A DNA stretch of 64,000 bases, taken from assembly GCA_029718625.1 (NCBI GenBank), contig CM056383.1:66977617-67041616 (forward strand), read 5' to 3'. The stretch is from Synaphobranchus kaupii. Taxonomy: Eukaryota > Chordata > Actinopteri > Anguilliformes > Synaphobranchidae. Shown piece after piece: positions 51,672-64,000 of the stretch. The notes beneath the pieces are model-generated. The model saw only the letters and a list, made by a program, of their open reading frames with translations. It was not told the DNA's origin and made no database searches. Positions within the stretch are counted from its first letter, which is position 1; each line of letters starts with the position of its first letter. The position numbers and the translations under genes are program-made.

Positions 51672-52300
51672 CTGTCCAGTGTACTGCATACCGTGTAGGA
51701 CCCAGGCAGTGTCCAGTGTACTGCATACAGTGTAGGACCCAGGCAGTGTCCAGTGTACTGCATACAGTGTAGGACCCAGGCAGTGTCCAGTGTACTGCAT
51801 ACAGTGTAGGACCCAGGCAGTGTCCAGTGTACTGCATACAGTGTAGGACCCAGGCAGTGTCCAGTGTACTGCATACAGTGTAGGACCCAGGCAGTGTCCA
51901 GTGTACTGCATACCGTGTAGGACCCAGGCAGTGTCCAGTGTACTGCATACAGTGTAGGACCCAGGCAGTGTCCAGTGTACTGCATACAGTGTAGGACCCA
52001 GGCAGTGTCCAGTGTACTGCATACAGTGTAGGACCCAGGCAGTGTCCAGTGTACTGCATACAGTGTAGGACCCAGGCAGTGTCCAGTGTACTGCATACAG
52101 TGTAGGACCCAGGCAGTGTCCAGTGTACTGCATACAGTGTAGGACCCAGGCAGTGTCCAGTGTACTGCATACAGTGTAGGACCCAGGCAGTGTCCAGTGT
52201 ACTGCATACAGTGTAGGACCCAGGCAGTGTCCAGTGTACTGCATACAGTGTAGGACCCAGGCAGTGTCCAGTGTACTGCATACAGTGTAGGACCCAGGCA
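51672..52300. repeat. 37-bp minisatellite, 17 copies
   Basis: Exactly 17 copies (629 bases) of GTGTCCAGTGTACTGCATAC + AGTGTAGGACCCAGGCA, nearly identical. Units 1 and 7 share an ATACCGTG variant, 222 bases or six units apart. The minus strand has no stop in any of the three frames, giving long repetitive reading frames that are an artefact of the repeat. Confidence 0.98.
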
Positions 52301-55300
52301 GTGCTTATTGTGAGCTCCTTACCAACTGGGGTCCTCCGGCAAAGGCTGGCTCTAGGCGTATGCGACATAGGCGTCCGCCTAGGGCGCTAACTGCCTGTGA
52401 AGGCGCTAACTGTCAAATGAAGGGGGGTATGTATGCGTTGTGTTCATGTTAGCATGATAATCGGTGCTTAACCAACCACCCCTCATCACCCCCACTACCT
52501 TCTGTACCAGCCCCCCCCTGCCCTCGTAATCGCTACCTTAACCTTTAACCCCCCCCTGACCCCCCCCTTCCCGTCTCACCTATTAGGATTGACAGAGAGG
52601 CTTCAGGCCTCAGGAGCCCTGTCTGTTACTGTACTTTTTAAAACCATTGCTAAATGTATTATGCAAATGTGCCCGTGCAGTGAATGGAACACTCACATAC
52701 TAATGTTTGATAATCAGTCAGCGATGAACATTTATTTTTATTTATAATATAACATTTTTGGTCAGCGTAATGCATTATTTAGAGTTCTCATTTAAGATAT
52801 CTCAGATGTTGACAAATTCTGCTACTTTGAGTGTTTATGATGTTCAGCTCAGATATAAGACATCTAAATAAATGTAAAAAAGTCCATGTTAAATAATTCA
52901 GGTCATATTTGGAATACCATGGGAATCTGCTAAATTAGAAATTTTTTTCATAGAAAACTGCAGGGCAAGGAAGACAGGAAGTGCTCTTGGTTTGATGTAT
53001 GACATCATCATATCGCCAGTTTCACCATCTTGAGCCCCAAAACAATTATTTAATGTTCTTCCCGGGAAAGGAAAAAAAAAGAATGAGATACTCCCTGACT
53101 TATTAATTACTTAAGATATGAGCAGATATTGTTAATCTAAACAATAGCTTCAAGTGTAAAAGGGTCTACTCTTGACGCAAATCTAAAAAGAATTTCCAAA
53201 TGATGAAGAATTTCATCCTCAATTGTAGGCTCAAACTAGATTTTGTCATATTGGCTTATAGTAAGAAAAGTTTATATTAATAGGAAGCCATATACCGTGC
53301 AAGATGAGACCATTTGTTTTATAGCCCTGTCGATAGCCACACATCTGGCTTTTCATCACAGCCTGAGGTGATGGCAAATCTACAGAACATCTGGAATGTA
53401 TGGAAAGTCATGGCAGCCGGAAATAGACGTTCTTTTGAGGTTTCAATAAAATCATATCTATTTGGAAAATTACTTGGAACAAAAAATATTGTCTTTAAAT
53501 AAAAAAAGGGGGGTGGAGGGGCAAACTGTAATTACTATTAATGAAAAAAATTACTATTAAAAAAAATAAAACAATTAATCGCTTCAACTGCCGTAGAATA
53601 AAATGATTCTGATTTATAGACAATAGGGAAGCCATTTTTGTATTTAATCGCATATGAATATAGTTTGCCGTATTTCACCTTTTGTGAAATAATTCTGACC
53701 AGATGGGTTTGAATATAATTAAAACAAAAGTGAAAAATATACGTACATGATATATTGTACTTAAATAAAACAAGTTGATTACATTAAACAAGGCCAATTC
53801 CCTTACTGCAATATAAACCTGCAGACACTGCAAACCAAGGTTCAGTTCTCCCGCCACAAAGGTGTCACAATGTCATTTCATTTTTTTGCATTTATTCTTG
53901 CCCCAGATCGAAAGCAATGCACTGCAAGTGCCGTAAACGTGGCTGTGTTCATCGACGAAATAATCAATCACTGCTGATGATTAATCTGTCAGGCGGATTT
54001 GTAGAGACCGCTGCAGAGTCCACTACTAAAGATACGCTGGTTAGGATCAGCTGCTTATTGGAATCTGATTATATAGTGCAAATGCCCTTCTTGGAAGGGG
54101 ACAACGCTGGAATATGTTATAACAAAAAAATAAATAAGACAGTGATGGTCCATTTCTACAATTAAAATCTATGAAGGAAAAAAGTGGTGCTTTCATACAT
54201 GCTTGTGTGTGTTCTGTATCGTTGTGTGTGTTCTGCGTTCTTGGTTTGGTGTGATTTGCAATGTTTTCAATGTGACGGAAAGCCGCCCTATGTTGTGCTG
54301 ACATTATGTGCACAGGAAGTGATGTCATCACATTTGACATGAAAAGGTGCTTGGGTCTGATTTAGAACATGTGGCTTTTCCCTTCTCACACAAACACTTC
54401 TGATCTGATTGACACACCCCTGTGACATACCTTGGCACATTGTAGATGAGTGCATGTTGCTTTAAAAGAAAAAGAAAAAAAACAACAGTTGTCCATTAAT
54501 GAACTTTGACATCCGTGTTTAATTTTCTTTGTAAAATAGCATAAATTGAAAACAAATAAATGTGGTTAGGGGGCTCCAGAAAAATCTACCCTGAAAAAGA
54601 TTGTTTACACATCTACTGTGCTTTCCATGAGAACAGGTTTATATTTCTCATTTGTTATCATCTTCCTGTATTTACTTTTGTCGAAACCATAGCTTATTTG
54701 AATACATTTCAGAAAACACATTATTTTCAGGTTAGCCCCAGTGGAATTGCATTTATAGGTCAATTAAATGCTTGTTTGTTTATTTGTTTATCTCCAGGGG
54801 AAATGTTCTGTCGCAGGATAAACTAATTTTTCATTTTGTAAACACAATATGCGGACCACACATGCCTAGCCTTGAGGCTTACTTATCTTAAATCAAAATA
54901 TATGTATTTTGGTCCTGGCAGCTACACTATGGAAGAACATTGTTTGTTTCTTGAACATATTGTACATTATAAACTACCTTCACACATAGGGAAAGGTTTA
55001 CCTGAGCTTGTACTGATTTACCTGAGCTTAACAGTACTGATTAAGTACCACTTGTAGAAGTTATGACTTATAGCATTATTTCTTAGTAATTATTACTATT
55101 AAATATTTAATATTTCAGCTGACATGCTTTCCATCTTGGCTGGCAGTGGCAGATTCTTCTTGCAGAATTTCTCCCCATCGATTCAGATCGGTTTAGCCAC
55201 CGATGACGGGTGGAGAAAAAAAAGAACTGGGGTGGGGGATTCACAAAGCAGGATTAGTGAGTTCGCTGGATAACTTCGCCGAGTAAAACCTGGAAACCTC

Positions 55301-56412
55301 CCAAATCTTGAACATGGTCCTGAAGTAAAAAGAGCTGTTCTGGATTTTACAGTTATCCAGCCAATTCCGTAATCGTGCTTTGTGGAACCCCCCCCCCCCC
55401 CCCCCCCCCCCCGGAGAACAAACAAACAGCATTCAGTCACTATGACCCACCTGTACTTATTCAGTTGTTCCCGTTTGGTCCCGGCCTTGAAGATGGAAAA
55501 CCTCAGAGACCTTGAAGGGACATTCAACCTGACCTCAGTCCGATCCGAGGAACGTCCGTCCGCCTCCACATCTGCTGTGCATACGAGTCAATAAATCAGA
55601 TTAAACGTTGAAAAAGAACTGTAATAAATCGGAAAGGAAGATGGATACACGTGCGTAGAAATCCTGGAGAGCCGTTTAAAAAAAATATGTGGCGTGCCAT
55701 GTGTGCTCCACTTACATCCGGAACTCAAATGAAAATGCCAGAATCTGGTCGGGCCGCGATGTGTTTTACTGTCTTCTGGCACGGCGTGGCTATAATAAAA
55801 CATTTCATTTTAACTTTATTTGACTTGTGGGGAATGTGGTCTTATGGTGGGAGAATGCATACCTTGCCAAGCCCCCCTCCCAAAGTGAAAACATAGTTCC
55901 AACATAAGCTATATGGACATGACCAGAATCATTCAGTCCAAAGCCAAAAATGTCAACTCGTATATCTGGAATCTACTATTAAAACTTGCCATTTTAAACA
56001 TTGTGGAGGTGTACGTATTCACTCATACAGCTCAATAAAAAAAAGAGAATTAAGAAACAGCCAATGCAGCTCAAAGTCTTGCCCTTGTATTTGAACTCAC
56101 TACAAGTACAGTATTTCGAGAACAGCATCTCTGAGGTGGTTGATTCCCCAAATTTTGTAAGGGAAGAGAAAATGAAGTTCATCAGATTAAAGTTTACTGT
56201 ATGTATATGAATGTTTTCTAATCTGGCACCTCATGCCTGCAGTAGATGAGGTTCCCACCTGACCGTGCTTTTGCTCACCTGAAGGATGAAACTCCGCAGA
56301 TTAGATGGGGTTCTGTTTAGCGTCCGACTCTCCAGAGAACCGCCATTTCCCTCCAAAGCGCTCTCTCTTCCGCTTTAACTCGCCATCTGGGACGTCCTTT
56401 CATTTCTTTTAG
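52301..56412. other. Non-coding with decayed transposon traces
   Basis: 52340-52400 has a GGCTCTAGGCG...CGCCTAGGGCGC stretch typical of a hAT-type element end. 53330-53510 contains a short frame and A-rich end that may be a retroelement tail. A 25-base C tract lies at 55388-55412. No gene recognised. Confidence 0.35.
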
Positions 56413-56506
56413 CCGGGCTTTGGGGTCATTCCGGGCTTTGGGATTATTCCGGGCTTTGGGGTTATTCCGGGCTTTGGGGTTTTGGGGTTATTCCGGGCTT
56501 TGGGAT
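56413..56506. repeat. 18-bp tandem repeat
   Basis: About five copies of CCGGGCTTTGGGGTTATT with small variations and one partial duplication (GGGGTTTTGGGGTT). Confidence 0.9.
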
Positions 56507-57653
56507 TTCTGTTTTTTTTTTTCTTCCCGCTGGTTTTTAATCATCTCACCTGGTATAAACACACCTGATCCAATCCCCTGTTGATTCCTATGTACTCAAC
56601 AACTGCCCCCCAGAAACTTGTAAAGCCAGAACTGAGAATTCCCCCGTGGTTTGTTCTCCCTGGCTTTCGTTTGGAAATACAGGAATCGATGGCAAGGGAG
56701 CTCAACGCTAAAATGCTTTTTTTGGCATCCTTTCATTTTAACTGCAGATTCCTACCCTCTGTAAGAATGCATTTGATGAAAGATGTGAAAGTGTACAGTG
56801 GACAGGTTGAGTCCAATCCTTGAGTCAAAATGTGTGATTCATATGTGTTTATTTAACTGTTTTTTTTTTGTAACACAGTGAGCAAAGTTGCTTCTGTTTT
56901 TACTCTGGGACGAGTGCCCAGTCTGTACAGACGCAGAGGTCATTTGAGTTAAGGCTCAAAATCAGCTTGAGTAGATTATCTGAATGATCACAATGGTGGT
57001 CCCAGTTTGCATCATACTGGGATGGGTTCCAGGAAAAAAAAAAAAAACATTACAAAACTGACCACATTGCCTTCAGTATGACAGGTATTCCAGTTTTACA
57101 AAATCTTAGGAATGCTAGAGGAAAAAAAACAACGTTTTAGTTTTCTTTTTATTCTCCCAAGAATTTCTAATCTGAAATAATGCGTGCTTGAATTTGCCAT
57201 ATCCTTGCCAAGACCCGGCAATTCATTCTTGTCCTTTGTAGAGAACCATATATTTTGATGTCCACTACAATGGACATTCAATAAAAATAATATACATTTT
57301 TTTTAAATATTTTCACTACAACATGCTTTTGTAATCCAATCCACTTTTATTATGCAAAAACAAATTAAGGATATGCGTGCATTGATAAATGCATTAGTGC
57401 TAGTGTAAATGGAAGGTGCTACTCTGTGTGTGTGCGTGCGTGCGTGCGTGTGTGCGTGCGTGCGTGTGTGCGTGCGTGCGTGTGTGCGTGCGTGCGTGCG
57501 TATATACCTGTTCTCATTTATCATTTATTGAAAGTCCACCCTGAAATATACGGTAAATTGTTTAATTTGCTTTTCAGGGCTGTCACCAGTACATGCTTTA
57601 CGCACATAAACTGAGTTTATAGAAAACAATGTGCTGAGAACCATACCTTAGAG
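56507..57653. other. Non-coding with GTGC microsatellite
   Basis: A (GTGC)n/(GTGT)n tract lies at about 57424-57502. Nothing else recognised. Confidence 0.45.
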
Positions 57654-57859
57654 CAGGGGTAGGGAACCCTGGTCCTGGAGAGCCGCAGGGTCTGCTGGTT
57701 TTTGTTTTCACCTTAAATACAGAAACTACTTAAACCAAAGAAACCAGGAGAGGTGAGTTAACTGTGTAATCAACTGCTTTAATTGATCATTTAAGTGGGG
57801 AGTGACAACTAAAACCAGCAGACCCTGCGGCTCTCCAGGACCAGGGTTCCCTACCCCTG
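57654..57859. mobile_element. hAT-like fold-back MITE, complete
   Basis: Near-perfect inverted ends CAGGGGTAGGGAACCCTGGT and ACCAGGGTTCCCTACCCCTG. It is flanked by CCTTAGAG (57646-57653) and TCTTAGAG (57860-57867). The youngest-looking copy of the family also found at 6607-6799, 1361 and 13111. Confidence 0.92.
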
Positions 57860-57867
57860 TCTTAGAG

Positions 57868-58369
57868 TTATCATTAGAGGGAGAATGTTCAATGCTATCC
57901 CTAGAGAATAACAACTTAGAAAGAAAAATAAATTCAGTGCAAAAAACATTTCTTGCTATGAGACTGGCATTGATTTCATTATGTGCACCTACAGACGTAC
58001 TTGTTAGTAAAACCATATGATCTTTAACATTTTAGCCGTTGGGCTGCCTCACACTTTTTAACTTATTGTAGGTATCGTAGATCCAGAATTTTAGGTGCGA
58101 GGATTTTCACCTAAAATATAGATTTTTAGAATGTTTTGGATCAATATTTTGAAAGTCAGGAAGGGCATGTCTTGGGTAGGCCAATGCATTTGTGCTGTGT
58201 CTTTGGAAATTCATATTTTTTTTCCCATTCAGTACCTAAGAGTGTAATGTTAAATCAGATAGCCACATACAATTTAATACATTTAGTGTAAAAATAAGAC
58301 AGGTGATTTTTTGTTTTTTATTAAATGCTTTTTGTGACTGTCAGAGATTACTGCAATAATTGCAAAACG

Positions 58370-58436
<67 letters not shown>

Positions 58437-59683
58437 GAATACATGAGTGGTTTATTAATTTCAGTTATGAATTCCATAAACTATGTATTGCCTTGCAATC
58501 ACGTTGTGTACAGTGTTGCAGTGTCATACAAATATGGTTTTGATAGTGAATGTGAATTTAATTTTAAATTTAAGAGTCTGAAGCAACCTGGTTTTTGGCA
58601 AGAGTTATGGTCTCTTGCAGGCTAATGGTTTTGGAACTTAGCCAGATCACGCAGGCACAAAGAACCCCCCTCCCCCCCCACTGACAAATCACACACAATC
58701 GCCATAGTAACTCCCACCTCATTATGGGAAATATTCGCCCCCCCCTTAGATGCAAGAATAAATCTATCCAGGAAACAAGGGAGGGATTGTTGTAGGGGAA
58801 GACATGGGGACAGATTTGGGGTGTCGATGGGGTGCACTTGAAGGTTGCCAGGATTTTGGAAACACATTGACCTGTGTTGTGTAGGCTAAACCTGGATATA
58901 AAGCAAATCGGTCTGGCTGAAGTCAGGTGCACACAGTCAGGTAAGAGACATGACCTCTGACCAACATTGTGTTGGTTGTAATCCATTAAGTTCCATGTTG
59001 GAGTAAGTAATACATTGGAAGACAGCAAACACACAAACAAACGCACATACACACACAAACACAGTACACATATGCAGATGAATGGATGGAGACTTGGAGA
59101 TCCTTCCATTAAGGATACTCCATTCTTGCCATTGTAACCTGCAGGGAATTGTACTATGTAAACGTATTCTCCAAAATGCCTGAACAGTTCCTGGAGAGGA
59201 AAGGCTGGCGGTACTTTTGGGTGACCTTTGACTGCTGTGTCCCACCAGGGGAAAGCAGCTTTCTGCTCCCAAATCCTTTATTCACACTCTGCCCATGGTT
59301 AAGTATTTGGGCAGGCCGGCTTTGTCCTTCTCCCACCTCTCTGTCAAGTCGTCAAGTTCAGCCCGCTACGCAGACGCGCAGTCTTAAGGGTGAAAGGGTC
59401 GTGACCTTGTCTCTGACTCCTCAATCCCAGAATTCAAAGGGGCATCAGCAGCTGACCTGTCTTCCAAGTCTGGCTTTGCCTTTGTGGGAGAAGTACCGTA
59501 TCACAAATGAACATTGGGACCCCAGCCACGGTCTCTGCTCTTCACCTGTTTTTGGCTGCAGTCTAGCCATTTAAATAAAAGCAGTTCGACAGAGTATTTT
59601 TGAGTTGGACTCAACCTTAGACGTACTGCTAGCCAGCAATCAATGGCTAAAGGGTCTGGAAATGTTGAAGAAAATTAAGCCAC
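57868..59683. other. Non-coding with (TA)n microsatellite
   Basis: (AT)n runs from 58373 to 58432. Long frames on both strands at 58570-59570 show no domain, no splice pattern and low-complexity stretches, so they are not called as genes. Confidence 0.4.
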
Positions 59684-59962
59684 ACTGCAAAAAACCAAAT
59701 CTTAACAAGCATTTTAATCTTATATTTAGACTTTAGAATCTTATTTCTGTTACTTCTTTGCTAAATAAGACAAACTATCTGCCAGTGGGGTGAGATAGTT
59801 TTACTCATTTCAAGATTTGCCAGTGGGGTAAGATAATTCCACTTGTCAAACAAAAAGTTACTTAAAACAAGCTAATATTTTCCACTTTTGAGAAAGAAAA
59901 TAAGATTTTAAGTCTCATTACAAGACTAAAACACTTGTTAAGACAGACATTTTTCTTGCAAG
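59684..59962. mobile_element. Fold-back MITE, AATCTTAACAAGCATT family, copy 2
   Basis: Begins CACTGCAAAAAACC and contains the blocks shared with 36820-37045 plus an additional middle piece (TCAAACAAAAAGTTACTTAA). It ends near CTTGTTAAGACAGACATTTT. Confidence 0.75.
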
Positions 59963-61795
59963 AACTTCCCGTCATATTAATTGTTATTCAGAGTTGTTGA
60001 ACCCCCATCCACCTCCCCCTACAGACTAATCCTGTCAGCCATTTTACTGGCTCCATTTAAAGAGAAACTCCATGAAGTTCCATTTAAAGAGAAACAAGGG
60101 GCTTAAGTGTGGGGTGGATTTTTGATTGGACGTAGAAATCACTTTTATATATCGCCCTTGTAGAGATGAACTGTTTGGTTTGTGCTTATTACTTTTTCCA
60201 CAAACTTTCCATAAACTTTTTACAATTTAATTACAAACTATAATGAAATAAAATCACCGTTAATTGATCTTTGAAAGATAAAGCACTGATAAACACCAAG
60301 CCTCATTTTACACACCCAATTTGAGAAAACAGGATTTCTGTGACAGTTTACCAGATTAAGGAGTTCCCCTGTGGTTAGGATATGATATATCACATAGAAA
60401 CTATTAGTATGCATGGAGGGTGATTGTGGTTAGAGAAATATGCACACATAAAATATATTTTATTGTTTCCATGTCTGGCTATGGATTCCTGACTTAGAGA
60501 TGTATGTGCAAGCAAGTGTGTGTGTGTGTGTGTGTGTGTATTTTAGTGTAGATGTGTTCAGGGGGGTTGCAGGGGGTTGCTTGGGGGAGGTTTGGGGTTC
60601 ATTTTTGCCTGTCACTGCAGGGGATGTCAGCCCATTTTAAAATTTAATAAAAACCTGGAGACCTCACTGCGTGAGTCAACTGGTGCTGGGGCTGGGAGGG
60701 GAATGGATGCATGTTTGTCTAATCAGCCATGCTCGAGTATCGGGTAAACATGTTTGAAAGCATTTGGTAATTGCCCACATGAACACACGCACACGTACAC
60801 ACTCACACACTCACACACACAGAAACTAGAACAGCCACACAGACACAAGTGCACACAAAGCTACTCCATCGGCCCATAATCAGTACACAGTTATTCCTGG
60901 TCAATTTTTGAATGTAATTGTCACTTCCTCCCACTGCATCATTTTTATGATTTTTTTTTTTTTTCATTTTAACTTACAAACTATATTTTATTATATAGAT
61001 GCAGTTTTATCAATATTACCTTCTGATGAATGTAATATGAATCCTGATGAATTATTTGATTAAATTGCAATCTTGAATTATTCAGCAAATGTTCAACACA
61101 TATTATTAATAATAATAATTAATAATCTCTGCATATTTTGCATGCAGTTGAACTGAAACGACCTGATGTCTTACTAAAACCTCAAAGACAGTTTGCAGAG
61201 GCACTGCACTTAAAACACACATTTATTCTGCCGGACAGATCCATTGATTTTGGAGCTATACTGGGCAGCTTCTCAATCTGTGAGACAAATAGTTTGGCTC
61301 ACTATATTTCCTTTGTTTGCTGACCCGCACCGAAAAGGACCGGGACAGAAACTTGGCTTTCAACAGTTTTTACACGCAAGTTTCCCCTCAGTCAGAGTTA
61401 ATGAAGCGTGTTCTCTTTTGTCACAATTTGACGTATTGATCACAGTGTCTCATGCACACTGTGTTACGTTTTGGCAGCTTTGCTTGGCCTTATTGGTCAT
61501 TAAGTGTGTGGGTTAGACTCTTCTCCACTGGAGGCTGTGACCCCCTCCAGTCCTCAGATGGTGTTTGGGTGCTTGCAGTGCACATGTGCAAAAGGATTGT
61601 CTGGTGAACAGTGGCGTGATTGTTAGGAACAGCAAATGAACAGCAAATATCTCAGTCTTGCAGAAGATATGCAGCCTACATATCACAGTCCTCAAGTTAG
61701 TGCATTGCGCCATGTAATTATATCATTCTTTAAGCGAGGGTATTTTTAGCAGCCAAAATCGAATGCTTAATGCACGGTCAAAAGTTCCTTTAATG
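59963..61795. other. Non-coding with GT repeat
   Basis: (GT)n at about 60515-60538 and an ACAC-rich stretch at about 60782-60822. The sequence at about 61130-61330 looks unique. No gene recognised. Confidence 0.4.
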
Positions 61796-61984
61796 CAGCT
61801 GTCCCCAATCCCGTTTCTGGAGATCTACCATCCAGGTTTTCACTCCAACTCCAACGAAGCGACCTCATTCAACGGCTAGAGATCTCACTGAGCCGCTAAT
61901 TATAAAATCAGATGTGGCAAATTTGGGTTGGAGTGAAAACCTGCAGGACGGTAGATCTCCAGGAACGGGCTTGGGGGACCACTG
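61796..61984. mobile_element. hAT-like MITE (CTGTTCCTGGAGATCTACC family), copy 2
   Basis: Left end CAGCTGTCCCCAATCCCG, right end GGGCTTGGGGGACCACTG. It is flanked by a perfect 8-bp duplication CTTTAATG (61788-61795 and 61985-61992). Same family as 38087-38261. Confidence 0.9.
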
Positions 61985-61992
61985 CTTTAATG

Positions 61993-62380
61993 CATCACAA
62001 GTTAGTCAAGTTTTTGCAAAACTGAGAATGGTAAAATGGTAAAAAGGGTAATAGCAAGTTTAAGCTCTTTTCTAATGATATGATATGGAAGGACAGAATA
62101 GAGCCATTTCCCCACTAGATGTAAGACGTGAGTATGCGTTTTTTTTGTGGACATTATTCCACACGGTAAAGTGAGTTTTGGCAGCTGCACTTGCCCCTAA
62201 TGGTCACCCGGTGTGCCCTTGCCTGGCATCTCCACAGGGCTGCTGCGCCACTCGCTAGGCTCAGAAGGTACTCGGGCATCTTTTACATGGGGTGGAGCTC
62301 CATTGAGCAGAGGGGTAATGGGTTAATTGCTTCAGGACCAACAGTGGTGTGTGATCCCCTGTGATGTGGCGAAGGACTCT
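61993..62380. other. Non-coding, nothing recognised
   Basis: No supportable feature. Confidence 0.45.
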
Positions 62381-62560
62381 GGGCCTGGCTTACTAAGACC
62401 TTTAGCGTGTGCAGCCTTTTAGCTTTTAGCACACGCAAAACCAATAACATGACCAATGATTGGTCATGGTATTTGTTTTGCACCAATCATTGGTTGTGTT
62501 ACTAGTTTTGCGTGTGCTAAAAGGTTTTAAAAACGCTAAATATCTTAGTAAATCAGGCCC
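62381..62560. mobile_element. Fold-back MITE, GGGCCTGATTTACTA family, copy 2
   Basis: Left end GGGCCTGGCTTACTAAGAC, right end TTAGTAAATCAGGCCC. The core CCAATGATTGG is flanked by inverted arms, as at 46827-47001. Confidence 0.8.
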
Positions 62561-63672
62561 TAAGTCAGAGACGGTCTCTGTACGTGCTGGAACGGAGAGA
62601 GGTGGCGAGGGAAATCGGGAGGGAGAAAGAGGCGATGACGATAGATAGAAAGAGGGGTTTCCTGTTTTCCTTTCCAGAAATAATCTCCATTTTATGTTAC
62701 CCTTTGTCTCCAGGTTTTGACCTGGTGACTACCTTCTGATAAATAAAAAAACTGATTGTCTGTAAAACTATTCTTGGTTAAAAAAAATATACTTCAATAA
62801 ACACAAGGGAGTGGGGAATGGTGTGTTTGTTCCAATCATGTTTTGGTCTGTGTTGTACAGTTTTTTGTTTTTTGTGTGACATCTTTCCCGAGGGTTTTGG
62901 GCTTTATTGCTAAGACACGGGATGTTGAACAACTGAAACTTTGCATGTGGGATTAAAAATGTGCGTCTTTTAAGCACGTGCTTTCAGGGTTCACACAGCT
63001 ACGTTCGTACAGCAAAAATTGGGAAGCTCTAGATTTGAATGACCCTAGCAAATTTAGCTACGTAATTTTAACTACGTAACATTGCGAGGAACAGGAGAGT
63101 AGATTTTTTCCACTTGTTGGCTTTCTGCAACATACACCACTGGGCTATGTGCACATACTGCCTGGCTTGTACTTGGATATGTCATTTTACTTATCTGTTC
63201 ACAACTGATATCATCTTTATTTATTTGAACATTTTTGGATTTTCTATATATATATAGAGAAATCCTTTGTCTTGAGTGAATATTACAGATTGCTACACCA
63301 TAAGAGGTTAGCCTACATATTCCGAGTGCATTCTATAATCAGCAAGTTAATCAGATGCAATATCAATCATATTTTTCTCTGGCTACCAGAGCTTTGCTGT
63401 GGCATGCTTTTTCTCTTTCAGTAATTAAGTATGAACTGAAACTGATATTTGTTTATGTGACAAGTGTGTGACATGCTATGTGTGGATTCAGAGATATTGT
63501 TCACAAACGGATGCCTATAGGAATTACTTGCCGTCTTTTACACGAAATTCATATCATTAAAGCAAATGCATGACTTGAAGAGCAATGGCACAAGTCTGTT
63601 ATGTTGAAAGGAGCTTTTAATAAAAGATGTCACAAAATTGCGCCACAGTATATTGAGTGTAAACAAAATTGG
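62561..63672. other. Non-coding, downstream of the right-edge gene
   Basis: No gene or repeat recognised. Confidence 0.45.
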
Positions 63673-63678
63673 TTTATT
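63673..63678 (-). terminator. Poly(A) signal of the right-edge gene
   Basis: AATAAA on the minus strand, about 164 bases past the stop codon at 63842, consistent with a short 3' UTR. Confidence 0.5.
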
Positions 63679-63841
63679 CAAAAAATATATATATTACAGT
63701 TCATAGTCTGTGCATAGCTGTGTTCTCTGGAATTCTGCAGATAGCCGATTTGAATAAATGTAATCTCCAATGATCTCTCTGTTGAGGCACGTCAGGTAAG
63801 AGCAGATCCTTAAACGCAACACGATCAAAATAAGCTTAACG

Positions 63842-64000
63842 TCAACGTTTGTCATATTCTCTGCAATCCCTCTCTGGGTTGTCAAGGTAGCGGGACAAGC
63901 AGGAGATGAGGTTGGTGGATGTTCTCCCTCGACTTTGAGCTGCCGCCTTGAACTTGAGTTTGACTGTATTGGACCTTTTTACACCCATCCAAATAGAAAC
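63842..64000 (-). CDS. 3'-terminal coding exon of an unidentified gene (partial)
   Basis: The minus strand is open from the window edge for 52 codons to a TGA at 63842-63844. The peptide includes SNTVKLKFKAAAQSRGR and NLISCLSRYLDNPERDC and ends REYDKR. It is rich in charged residues, has two cysteines, and has the balanced composition of a real protein rather than a chance frame. A poly(A) signal follows at 63673-63678. I do not recognise the family. It shows no membrane segment or obvious catalytic motif in this piece, and the rest of the gene lies beyond 64000. No acceptor splice site is visible, so the exon continues to the right. Confidence 0.55.
   Translation of the reverse strand, partial: VSIWMGVKRSNTVKLKFKAAAQSRGRTSTNLISCLSRYLDNPERDCREYDKR

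Noticed and set aside
53314..53502. 62-codon frame containing RRSFEVSIKSYLFGKLLG
   Set aside because: Possibly a retroelement tail, but no diagnostic motif was found. Too short to call.
58570..59574. Long frames on both strands near the (TA)n microsatellite
   Set aside because: No domain, no splice consensus at frame ends, composition biased by CA-rich and C-rich stretches.

Overview
This is vertebrate nuclear DNA, almost certainly from a teleost fish. The genes have short GT-AG introns. Non-coding DNA is crowded with teleost-type fold-back DNA transposons (hAT-like with 8-bp target duplications, piggyBac-like with TTAA), SINE-like pieces, (CA)n/(TA)n microsatellites and long minisatellites. 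The species cannot be named from sequence alone.

1-17.5 kb holds a tandem array of three minus-strand copies of one egg-envelope (zona pellucida, ZP4/ZPB-type) gene. Each has nine exons encoding a signal peptide, a trefoil (P) domain, a ZP domain, a basic cleavage site and a C-terminal membrane helix. Copy 1 (2991-4960, 446 aa) and copy 3 (14741-16697, 445 aa) look intact. Copy 2 (8346-10294) has two frameshifts and is a pseudogene unless the assembly is wrong. Each copy has a TATA-like box and an E-box at the same distance from the ATG, and a poly(A) signal just past the stop. The repeat units (about 1288-5832, 6526-11965, 13037-17497) are separated by copies of a piggyBac-like MITE, each carrying a different nested MITE. 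Unit 1 is a mosaic: its left part resembles unit 3 and its right part unit 2, with the switch at a 27-base G tract in intron 5.

17.5-63.6 kb contains no gene I can identify. It holds many MITEs, a 31-bp minisatellite of about 71 copies (29.6-31.8 kb) with higher-order structure, a 37-bp minisatellite of exactly 17 copies (51.7-52.3 kb), other tandem repeats, and a CpG-rich block at 39.8-40.3 kb that could be a promoter with a short first exon. A second weak exon candidate lies at 17.9-18.0 kb.

63.6-64 kb carries what looks like the last coding exon (52 codons plus stop), 3' UTR and poly(A) signal of an unidentified minus-strand gene continuing beyond the right edge.

The ZP copies would act together as secreted or membrane-released subunits of the egg coat. 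Nothing else in the window is evidently linked to them.
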